Shown: positions 57,374-64,000 of the stretch, one piece after another | Layout of the letters: every line of letters begins with the position of its first letter | Position numbering within the stretch: the first letter of the stretch is position 1 | Notes under the pieces: generated by a model | Told to the model about the DNA's origin: nothing | Seen by the model: the letters and a program-made list of their open reading frames with translations, nothing else | Database searches by the model: none | Origin: Chitinophagaceae bacterium C216 | GTDB taxonomy: Bacteria; Bacteroidota; Bacteroidia; Chitinophagales; Chitinophagaceae | Reading direction: 5' to 3' | Assembly: GCA_028485475.2 (NCBI GenBank) | Contig: CP144143.1 | Location: forward strand, 1,550,001 to 1,614,000 | Length of the DNA stretch: 64,000 nucleotides | Translations under genes and position numbers: made by a program

Positions 57374-59563
57374 ATGTCTTTAAGAATTTCTGCACTTAAC
57401 AGCATTCCTACTACAAAAGAGCAGCCAGGGAAAATTACGCCCAAGATTACTGCAGTATTTGGTTCGCATGTTTTCAGCCTTAAAACTGCCAGAGAATATT
57501 TAAGCGACGAGGCATACAAAAGTTTAGTAGCCTCCATCAAAGCTGGGCAAAAGATTGACCGCAGCATGGCTAATCAGATAGCCAATGGTATGCGCGCCTG
57601 GGCTGAAAGTAAAGGAGTTACACACTACACTCACTGGTTTCAACCATTAACAGGAACTACTGCCGAGAAACATGACTCTTTTTTCACGTTGAAAAGCGAC
57701 GGTACTCCAATCGAGGAGTTTGACGGCGCTGCGCTGATTCAACAGGAGCCTGATGCATCTTCTTTCCCTAATGGTGGTCTGCGTGCCACTTTTGAGGCTA
57801 GAGGTTATACAGCATGGGATCCTTCTTCTCCTCCCTTTATCATTGAGATCGGTCACGGACGTACACTTTGTATTCCTACCATCTTCATTTCTTACACCGG
57901 AGAATCATTAGACTACAAAGCTCCGTTGTTAAAATCAATCGATGCTTTGAATAAAGCAGCCGTTGATGTTTGTCACTACTTCGATAAAAATGTTACTCGC
58001 GTTACACCTACTTTAGGTTGGGAGCAAGAGTATTTTGTTGTAGACGAAGGTTTATACAGAGCAAGACCTGACCTAGTTATGTGCGGTCGTACATTATATG
58101 GTCACAACTCTGCTAAAAACCAACAGCTGGAAGACCACTACTTCGGTTCTATTCCTGAAAGAGTATATGCTTTCATGCGCGACTTTGAGCATGAGTGTTA
58201 TAAACTAGGTATTCCGTTGAGAACCCGCCACAATGAGGTGGCTCCTGCTCAATTTGAGTGCGCTCCTATATTTGAAGAAGTAAACTTGGCGGTGGACCAC
58301 AACACACTGTTGATGGATGTTATGAGCCGCACCGCTTTGAGACATGGTTTGCGCGTATTGCTTCACGAAAAACCTTTTGCAGGTATTAACGGAAGCGGTA
58401 AGCACAATAACTGGAGTATGGCTGCCGATACCGGTGTGAACCTGCTGTCTCCAGGTAAAACACCTAAAACCAACTTGATGTTCCTTACTTTCTTTGTGAA
58501 CGTCATCAAAGCGGTTCATGATTATGCTGATATTTTAAGAGCTTCTATCGCTTCAGCTTCTAACGATCACAGATTGGGTGCTAACGAAGCGCCTCCAGCT
58601 ATCATCTCCGTGTTCATTGGTGAATACCTGACTAAGGTATTGAACGATGTAAAACAAAGAGTAACCGATAATATGGATGAGCAAGATGAAACCATGCTGA
58701 AGCTCGATATCCATAAAAATATTCCAGATCTATTACTCGATAACACAGACCGTAACCGTACATCGCCTTTCGCGTTTACCGGTAATAAATTTGAGTTAAG
58801 AGCCGTTGGTTCTTCTGCTAACTGTGCAAGCCCCATGACGGTACTGAACACTATCGTGGCGCAAACTTTGAAAAACTTCAAGGCTGATGTAGATGCCTTA
58901 ATCGAAAAAGGTGAGAAGAAAGAAATCGCTATCATGCAGGTGATCAATGAATACATCATCGGTAGCGAGAAAATTCTTTTCGAAGGCGATGGTTACAGCG
59001 AAGAGTGGGAAAAAGAAGCTGAAAAAAGAGGGTTGCCCAATCTGAAAACAACTCCGTTGGCCTTGGATGCTATGGTGAGCGAGAAAAATGTGAAACTGTT
59101 TGTAGAAAACGGAGTGTACACTCCTTCTGAAATCCATGCAAGACACGAGATCGAACTTGAAAAATACATTAAAAAAATTCAGATTGAGGGAAGAATTATG
59201 GGCGAAATGGCAACCAGTATGATACTGCCTCCGGCCATTCGTTACCAAAACCTTCTAGCTAAAAATATCAAAGGATTAAAAGAAGCAGGTTTGACAGAAG
59301 AAGCTTACGCTAATCAAAAACAAATCCTTGATAAAATATCTGAACACATAAATAAAGCAAGCGATCTGGTAGAACAAATGATCGAAGCGCGTAAAAAATG
59401 TAACGCAATAGAAGATACACGTGAAAAAGCTATTGCTTACGAGCGCGAAGTAAAAGCCGCTTTCTTTGATAAAATCCGCTACCATGCCGATAAGCTTGAG
59501 CTGCTGGTGGATGACAAAGAGTGGTATCTGCCTAAATATCGTGAGCTCTTGTTCTTGCGTTAA
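57374..59563 (+). CDS. glnN: Glutamine synthetase type III
   Basis: Makes glutamine from glutamate and ammonia with ATP. At 729 residues it is the large GSIII form typical of Bacteroidota. Seen: the GSIII N-terminal domain with GVTHYTHWFQPLTGTTAEKH, SFPNGGLRATFEARGYTAWD, WEQEYFVVDEGLY (metal-binding Glu), HNEVAPAQFECAPIFEEVN, GINGSGKHNNWSMAADTG (glutamate binding) and FTGNKFELRAVGSSANCASP (ATP/metal). A C-terminal helical extension of about 150 residues completes it. A strong terminator follows. Regulation is likely at its own promoter, since no glnB or amtB lies beside it. Confidence 0.96.
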   Translation: MSLRISALNSIPTTKEQPGKITPKITAVFGSHVFSLKTAREYLSDEAYKSLVASIKAGQKIDRSMANQIANGMRAWAESKGVTHYTHWFQPLTGTTAEKHDSFFTLKSDGTPIEEFDGAALIQQEPDASSFPNGGLRATFEARGYTAWDPSSPPFIIEIGHGRTLCIPTIFISYTGESLDYKAPLLKSIDALNKAAVDVCHYFDKNVTRVTPTLGWEQEYFVVDEGLYRARPDLVMCGRTLYGHNSAKNQQLEDHYFGSIPERVYAFMRDFEHECYKLGIPLRTRHNEVAPAQFECAPIFEEVNLAVDHNTLLMDVMSRTALRHGLRVLLHEKPFAGINGSGKHNNWSMAADTGVNLLSPGKTPKTNLMFLTFFVNVIKAVHDYADILRASIASASNDHRLGANEAPPAIISVFIGEYLTKVLNDVKQRVTDNMDEQDETMLKLDIHKNIPDLLLDNTDRNRTSPFAFTGNKFELRAVGSSANCASPMTVLNTIVAQTLKNFKADVDALIEKGEKKEIAIMQVINEYIIGSEKILFEGDGYSEEWEKEAEKRGLPNLKTTPLALDAMVSEKNVKLFVENGVYTPSEIHARHEIELEKYIKKIQIEGRIMGEMATSMILPPAIRYQNLLAKNIKGLKEAGLTEEAYANQKQILDKISEHINKASDLVEQMIEARKKCNAIEDTREKAIAYEREVKAAFFDKIRYHADKLELLVDDKEWYLPKYRELLFLR

Positions 59564-59597
59564 TAATCTGACAACATTTGAATGTTGAACGTTTTAT

Positions 59598-59630
59598 AAA
59601 CCGTCTGCTTTGTGCAGGCGGTTTTTATTT
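59598..59630 (+). terminator. Terminator after glutamine synthetase
   Basis: AAACCGTCTGC / GCAGGCGGTTT stem with a short loop and a run of T. Also placed to serve the convergent dehydrogenase gene. Confidence 0.85.
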
Positions 59631-60835
59631 TAAGACTCCTCTGCATAGTCCTGCAGATAGGTAAAATAAGGGCCCAACTGTCCATTGACAGCGATAGTGG
59701 CTCTTTGAAGGGTAGGACTTGGAGAAGCTTTTAGTAAATCGTCTAAGATGTACTTAATCAGTTGCTCCCCGAAGTAGCGGCTGGCATCACGAGGTAATTC
59801 ATTAGGCAGATTACCTACGGCCATTATATCGATGCTACCCGGCTGATAAGGCGGCGTCTTCTCTAAGGTAGTGCGACTGATACCATACACCGGATCTTCG
59901 ATGGTTTGACTGCAGATATTGATGGGAACGGATCCATAAGGGTCGTCAGACACATCTGCGATAGTTTGTATGATAAAATCATCGCGCTGAATATCCGACG
60001 GACTGAACAGCGGAGGGATGCCTTCTTCCCAGTATACGCCATTCAATAAGACATCGGTTTGCGAAGCGTAAGGTAAAAATCGGCACAAATAATTTTGCGG
60101 ATCTTTATGAAAGTCTTCTCGTGAATATTTTCCAGTAATCTCATGTTCATAAAGGGAGCTGCCTTTGAGTTGCGTATACACGGGATAGGAAAATCTTCTT
60201 ACCAAGTAGTCCTCTGGCTCTACTTCGTGAATGCCCATGAGGTTCATTACTTCCACTAGCCCGTGTGCTACACGGCCGCTACCGGTAACTACTACTTTAA
60301 TGTTGGGTAGCCTTAGTCCGAAATAAGTATGTATCAGCTCTTTAAAATTGCGCTGTTTGTATACACGCTCCAGATGAAATAAACCGGTTCTTTTCCCGTA
60401 GGCCATAATGCCGTTGTGAGCTCCTACAATACCGGCAAAGAAACCAAAACCGATGATCCGCTGCCCATCTTCGTGTTCCAGGCATTCGTAATCAACTAGC
60501 GTAATATTTTTTTTCAGGATGGTTTGTAGCAGTTTCCTGTTATGCGGTTGCTTTTTCTTGGTATGAGAAAAAAATAGGTAGGTTTTGTTTTCGATAAGAC
60601 TGTCCACCGGCACTTCTTTAATCCCCAGTAAAATATCGCATTGCTGCATATCGTCAGTAATAATCGCTCCAGCACGTGCATATTCTTCGTCCTTAAAACA
60701 TCTGATTTCGGAGGGCTGAACAAAAAAGGCAATATTGTTGCGATTGTTAAGCAGCCATTTACACTGATCTGGAGTAAGTGCTACGCGATTGTCCTGGGGT
60801 ACTTTTTCTTCTTTTATCAGTCCTATTTTAATCAT
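59630..60835 (-). CDS. Alanine/saccharopine dehydrogenase-like NAD(P) oxidoreductase
   Basis: 401 residues of the alanine dehydrogenase / PNT / lysine-ketoglutarate reductase superfamily. The N-terminal domain begins IKIGLIKEEKVPQDNRVALT and is of the AlaDh/PNT type; the second domain has the Rossmann motif KVVVTGSGRVAHGLVEVMNL (about residues 185-204). The C-terminal VYWEEGIPPLFSPSDI and IQTIADVSDDPYGSVPIN segments are like lysine-forming saccharopine dehydrogenase (LYS1 type). Either a lysine or an alanine role is possible, the former slightly more likely. It diverges from a candidate small peptide gene. Confidence 0.75.
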   Translation of the reverse strand: MIKIGLIKEEKVPQDNRVALTPDQCKWLLNNRNNIAFFVQPSEIRCFKDEEYARAGAIITDDMQQCDILLGIKEVPVDSLIENKTYLFFSHTKKKQPHNRKLLQTILKKNITLVDYECLEHEDGQRIIGFGFFAGIVGAHNGIMAYGKRTGLFHLERVYKQRNFKELIHTYFGLRLPNIKVVVTGSGRVAHGLVEVMNLMGIHEVEPEDYLVRRFSYPVYTQLKGSSLYEHEITGKYSREDFHKDPQNYLCRFLPYASQTDVLLNGVYWEEGIPPLFSPSDIQRDDFIIQTIADVSDDPYGSVPINICSQTIEDPVYGISRTTLEKTPPYQPGSIDIMAVGNLPNELPRDASRYFGEQLIKYILDDLLKASPSPTLQRATIAVNGQLGPYFTYLQDYAEES

Positions 60836-60836
60836 G

Positions 60837-60844
60837 TATCTTTG
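60837..60844 (+). promoter_or_regulatory. -7 box upstream of candidate small peptide
   Basis: TATCTTTG is an exact TAnnTTTG match that begins 2 bases beyond the start codon of the divergent dehydrogenase and 29 bases before the ATG at 60866. No good -33 TTG at the right spacing. Confidence 0.4.
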
Positions 60845-60865
60845 AATAAAATTTATAGTTAAAGA

Positions 60866-60940
60866 ATGAAGCAGGTATTGAATAAAATATGGAAGTGGTT
60901 AGTCGCTTTTCTGATACCCAAAAGAAGTTGCTGTAAATAA
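60866..60940 (+). CDS. Candidate 24-residue cationic membrane peptide
   Basis: ATG at 60866 to TAA at 60940. The peptide starts MKQVLNKIWKWLVAFLIP and ends in KRSCCK: a hydrophobic, tryptophan-bearing segment (about residues 5-18) and a basic tail with two adjacent cysteines. An exact -7 box lies upstream. No classical Shine-Dalgarno is seen, though AAAGA precedes the start and many Bacteroidota messages lack a strong one. It could be a real microprotein or a chance frame; nothing in it is recognised. Confidence 0.4.
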   Translation: MKQVLNKIWKWLVAFLIPKRSCCK

Positions 60941-60966
60941 AGCTATATAAATAATGCGGAAATCCA

Positions 60967-60998
60967 TTGTTTTTTAACGATAAATTTCCGTAATATTG
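60967..60998 (+). promoter_or_regulatory. Probable promoter of tRNA-Leu
   Basis: TTG (60967-60969), 21-base spacer, TAATATTG (60991-60998), which differs from TAnnTTTG at one base. The tRNA begins 13 bases later, a plausible start distance. Confidence 0.5.
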
Positions 60999-61010
60999 CA
61001 CCCCGTTTTA

Positions 61011-61094
61011 GCCCAGATGGCGGAACTGGTAGACGCGCTAGACTCAAAATCTGGTTCTCGCAAGGGAGTGCAGGTTCGATTCCTGTTCTGGGCA
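61011..61094 (+). tRNA. tRNA-Leu (anticodon CAA)
   Basis: An 84-base type II tRNA without encoded CCA. The acceptor stem GCCCAGA pairs with TCTGGGC, with A as discriminator. The anticodon stem CTAGA / TCTGG encloses the loop CTCAAAA, so the anticodon is CAA, reading UUG. A long variable arm (TTCTCGCAAGGGAG) is typical of leucine tRNA, and the T loop reads GGTTCGATTCC. It is followed by a terminator. Confidence 0.96.
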
Positions 61095-61112
61095 CTTGGG
61101 AAAGCATATTTT

Positions 61113-61143
61113 AAAAGACCCATCTAGTGGGTCTTTTTTTTTT
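61113..61143 (+). terminator. Terminator after tRNA-Leu
   Basis: AAAAGACCCA / TGGGTCTTTT with a short loop and ten or more T. Nothing is seen in 61144-61289. Confidence 0.9.
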
Positions 61144-61289
61144 AAATTGTTTTATCCTTATTAGTAAATCATTATAGCATATCGTCTTAATGAAAGCGAT
61201 TATCCGAAAAGACTTGCATTGTATAATAATATTTAGCTATTTTTCTTGAAAAGCCTTAATTTCATTTTTTTAATCAAAAAAGTATAATC

Positions 61290-61493
61290 ATGGCAGATGT
61301 AACTCTTACTGCTTATAACGTAAAAACAAAGGAAAAAAATGTTCCTATTCAGGACGCAGTAATATCCCGCACTGCTAAAGGCGGCTATATAGCTAAAGGA
61401 CACGATGGTAAGGGCAATAAGCTGACTGCGTTACTGGGCGAGGAAAAAGCATTAGCGGCTATCAAGGCCGGAATTGCCAAACAAGACTGGTAA
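61290..61493 (+). CDS. Small conserved-looking protein of unknown function
   Basis: 67 residues, beginning MADVTLTAYNVKTKEKNVP and containing SRTAKGGYIAKGHDGKGNK and LTALLGEEKALAAIKAGIA. It is basic and soluble, with an alternating strand-like N-terminal half and a helical C terminus. Similar short proteins are known to me from Chitinophagaceae genomes as hypothetical proteins, but no function is known. It has its own terminator (61521-61547), which supports it as a real transcript. Confidence 0.75.
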   Translation: MADVTLTAYNVKTKEKNVPIQDAVISRTAKGGYIAKGHDGKGNKLTALLGEEKALAAIKAGIAKQDW

Positions 61494-61520
61494 TAGAGAC
61501 TCTTAATAATTTATTTGATA

Positions 61521-61547
61521 GAACCTCGCTCAGGCGGGGTTTTTTGT
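61521..61547 (+). terminator. Terminator after the small protein gene
   Basis: AACCTCGCT / GGCGGGGTT stem (with G-T pairing) followed by six T. Confidence 0.8.
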
Positions 61548-61689
61548 TGCGCAATGTACTTTTTTATCATACGGATGCACTTTATTATTATCCTCTCATT
61601 AATGGAAACGTTTGCGTAAATAAAGTAGCGCTTAATCCTTCTAAAACTAAAGATTCTATTATACCTTGTACGCAATAATTGTTTTGCCG

Positions 61690-63333
61690 ATGTATCGAAA
61701 AATAGTTTTCTTATTATTGCTTGCTTGCAGCATTAAGTATAGTTTAGGCCAGGATGGCTGGCGCTTGCCTAAGGTGACAGAGCCTATATTTAAAAATGTA
61801 CAGTATCCCATTACCAAGTATGGTGCCATTCCTGATGGGCATACCCTTAATACTCAAGCTATACAAAAAGCCATAGACGAATGTCATGCTAAGGGTGGCG
61901 GAATCGTGAGAGTGCCACAAGGATTGTGGTTGACGGGTCCTATTGTATTAAAAAGCAATGTAAATCTGCACTTGGAAACGGGAGCTACTTTGTTATTTAC
62001 AAAGGATAAAGATCAATATCCTTTGGTAAAAGGTAATTGGGAGGGGATGCCGCAGATGAGAAATCAGTCTCCTATTTCAGCTGAAAATGCTAGTAACATT
62101 GGTATTACGGGAAATGGTATTATAGATGGAAATGGTGATGCCTGGCGCCTTGTTAAAAAAGAAAAGTTGACAGCAAGCCAGTGGAAAAAGCTGGTGGCTT
62201 CGGGGGGTGTGGTAAAGAACGGCAATTTATGGATGCCTTCGGAGAGCTTTGCTCGTGGATACGAGATGAAAGACCCGGGTAGACTTAGTCCCGAAAAGGA
62301 TGTGGCTTTCTATCAGTCTATAAAAGATTTTTTACGTCCCAACCTGGTAGTATTTACTAAGTGCGATAAAATTCTGTTGGAAGGTGTTACTTTCCAGAAT
62401 TCTGCAGCTTGGTGTTTACACCCCCTTATGAGTACAAATATCGTGGTACGTAACATTTTTGTTAAAAATCCCTGGTATGCACAAAATGGCGATGGCATTG
62501 ATTTGGAAAGCTGTTCCAATGTGCTGATTGAAAATAGTGTTTTTGATGTAGGAGATGATGCGCTGTGTATGAAGAGTGGGCGTGATGCTGATGGACGTGC
62601 ACGCGCTATGCCTACTCAGAATGTAATTATCAAAGGGTGTACGGTATATGCCTCACACGGGGGATTTGTGGTAGGTAGCGAAATGAGCGGGGGCGTTAAG
62701 AATGTGTACGTCAGCAATTGTACTTTTATTGGAAGTGATATTGGCCTGCGTTTTAAAACAACTCGTGGTAGGGGTGGTGTAGTGGAAAATATCTTTATTA
62801 AGGATATATATATGAAAGATATTCCTGGAGAAGCCATTTTGTTCGATATGTATTATATGGCCCGCGATCCCATCCCGTTGGAAGGAGAGAAACGCGAGTT
62901 GCCTAAAGTAGAGATGCTTCCGGTTGATGAAACCACTCCGCAATTTCAAAACATACATATTAGTAATGTGTATTGCAATGGAGCGAAAAAAGCCATTTTC
63001 ATACGCGGTATACCCGAGATGCACGTTAAGAATATTCTGATTGAAAACTCCGTTCTTCAGTCAGAACAAGGCGTGGATATTCAGGAAGCCAGCGGAATTA
63101 AGTTGAAGAATGTAAGTGTGTATGCTACAAAAGCGGATGTGGTAGTGGATATTGTAAATAGTGATGATGTACAGATTAGTGGGTTGAAGTATGCAGATGG
63201 AGCCTCCGTACTATTGCGAGCTGCAGGAGATCGCACTAAGAACATTCGGATTGAGAAAACAGATTATACCCGTGTTAAGGAAAAAGTAATAACTGAGTTG
63301 GGTACACCATCTGCCGCAGTACAATTACATTAA
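61690..63333 (+). CDS. Polygalacturonase-like glycoside hydrolase family 28
   Basis: From ATG 61690 (MYRKIVFLLLLACSIKYSLG), a signal peptide; the frame is open from 61666 but this start gives a clean signal. The 547-residue protein is a right-handed beta-helix. GH28 catalytic features are present: NGDGIDLESCSNV (NxD), VGDDALCMKSGRD (DD), then YASHGGFVVGSEMSGG (G/SHG) and LRFKTTRGRGG (RxK). The family cleaves galacturonans or rhamnogalacturonans. The next gene is GH105-like, so this is a pectin-degradation locus that continues beyond the window. Confidence 0.92.
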   Translation: MYRKIVFLLLLACSIKYSLGQDGWRLPKVTEPIFKNVQYPITKYGAIPDGHTLNTQAIQKAIDECHAKGGGIVRVPQGLWLTGPIVLKSNVNLHLETGATLLFTKDKDQYPLVKGNWEGMPQMRNQSPISAENASNIGITGNGIIDGNGDAWRLVKKEKLTASQWKKLVASGGVVKNGNLWMPSESFARGYEMKDPGRLSPEKDVAFYQSIKDFLRPNLVVFTKCDKILLEGVTFQNSAAWCLHPLMSTNIVVRNIFVKNPWYAQNGDGIDLESCSNVLIENSVFDVGDDALCMKSGRDADGRARAMPTQNVIIKGCTVYASHGGFVVGSEMSGGVKNVYVSNCTFIGSDIGLRFKTTRGRGGVVENIFIKDIYMKDIPGEAILFDMYYMARDPIPLEGEKRELPKVEMLPVDETTPQFQNIHISNVYCNGAKKAIFIRGIPEMHVKNILIENSVLQSEQGVDIQEASGIKLKNVSVYATKADVVVDIVNSDDVQISGLKYADGASVLLRAAGDRTKNIRIEKTDYTRVKEKVITELGTPSAAVQLH

Positions 63334-63364
63334 GTTATCATCTATTAAACGAAGCATTGTAAGA

Positions 63365-64000
63365 TATGAAGCGTCTGATTTATTTAGTGTTTTTATTAAT
63401 CTCCTTGAATGGGAGCGCTCAAGAATTGCCTTATTCGCAACAACTGGCGCTGACAGCCATGCATATCTGGCCCGATTCGTTTAGTGTAGTACCGGGTCGT
63501 CCTGCGCGATGGAGCTACGATCAAGGAGTAATATTAAAAGGTATTGAGGGTATCTGGTTGGCGACAGGCGACGCAAAATGGTTTCGTTACATACAGCACA
63601 GCATGGATCATTATGTGCGTGAAGATGGTTCTATTAAAGATTACAATCCTGAGCATTATAATATTGATCATATCAATAATGGCAAGCTGTTACTTACCTT
63701 GTATAGGGTAACGGGGAAAGAAAAATATAAAAAAGCGGTGCAGTTATTACGTAAACAGTTGTTGACACATCCGCGAACTAATGAAGGCGGTTTTTGGCAT
63801 AAAAAGATATATCCTTTTCAGATGTGGCTGGACGGGCTTTATATGGGACAGCCGTTTTATGCCGAATATGCCCAGGTATTTGGGGAGGATACTATTTTCA
63901 ACGATGTGGCTCGTCAGTTTGTGTTGATGGAAAAACATAGTCGCGACGATAAAACCGGCTTGTTGTATCATGGTTATGATGAATCACGTCAGCAACGATG
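63365..64000 (+). CDS. Unsaturated rhamnogalacturonyl hydrolase-like (GH105), cut by window end
   Basis: Starts with ATG at 63365 and runs open to the last base, so only the first 212 codons are seen; it has no stop within the window. After a signal peptide (MKRLIYLVFLLISLNGSAQ) come SYDQGVILKGIEGIWLATGD, NIDHINNGKLLLTLYRVTG, GGFWHKKIYPFQMWLDGLY and MGQPFYAEYAQVFGED. The WLDGLYMGQPFYAEYA segment, with the catalytic Asp, is typical of YteR/GH105. It follows the GH28 gene by 31 bases, so they are co-transcribed. Confidence 0.88.

Overview
The window looks like chromosome from a Bacteroidota bacterium, most probably of the Chitinophagaceae or a close family. The signs are a subtype-iii-like type VI secretion set (TssB/TssC/Hcp/ClpV), a type III (GlnN-like) glutamine synthetase, SusC-plug-like segments inside an alpha-2-macroglobulin, a relic of a hybrid two-component regulator, CcmB/CcmC/CcmD-like proteins, a type B L31 protein, and several TAnnTTTG -7 promoter boxes. 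The DNA is moderately AT-rich and gene-dense. There is one tRNA gene, no rRNA, no CRISPR array and no recognisable insertion sequence.

Layout. 1-2.4 kb: pruA (proline/glutamate) and pyrR. 2.6-7.7 kb: four T6SS genes (sheath TssB/TssC, tube Hcp, ATPase ClpV) with no baseplate, spike or membrane-complex genes nearby, followed by a collagen-repeat lipoprotein. 9.1-12.9 kb: glutamate dehydrogenase and a tdk-ccmB-ccmC-ccmD run. 13.2-18 kb: envelope sugar genes (Kdo transferase, DegT aminotransferase, a broken UDP-sugar dehydrogenase, rfbC, rfbD). 18-22.4 kb: DsbD-like reductase, FAD oxidoreductase, OmpA-family lipoprotein. 22.4-24.2 kb: decayed hybrid two-component regulator next to a secreted glutaminase-family enzyme. 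26.8-34 kb: a giant alpha-2-macroglobulin-like protein and a secreted phosphodiester glycosidase. 34-39 kb: purU and a heptose-nucleotide operon (gmhA, hddA, an HddC-GmhB-like fusion, a glycosyltransferase).

39-49 kb is housekeeping: pcm, a LysE exporter, a membrane Fe-S protein, a second PyrR-like phosphoribosyltransferase, pgi, threonine aldolase, YajQ, rpmE2, a GlmU-like acyltransferase-fold protein and tpiA. 48.7-51.8 kb is a probable sugar/polyol operon (MFS permease and two exported TIM-barrel proteins). 52-60.8 kb holds nitrogen and nucleotide metabolism (pyrG, proC, purL, glnN, an alanine/saccharopine dehydrogenase-like enzyme). 60.8-64 kb has a candidate 24-residue peptide gene, tRNA-Leu(CAA), a small conserved-looking protein and the start of a pectin-degradation locus (GH28, then a GH105-like gene cut by the window end).

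The points most worth a second look are the isolated T6SS core set, two gene relics (UDP-sugar dehydrogenase and hybrid two-component regulator), the candidate microprotein with its own promoter box, the CcmC with a poor WWD motif, the palindrome inside the pruA promoter, and the hairpin in the rpmE2 leader. I found nothing I could call a wholly new multi-gene system. All family assignments are by reading the sequence; no database search was run.
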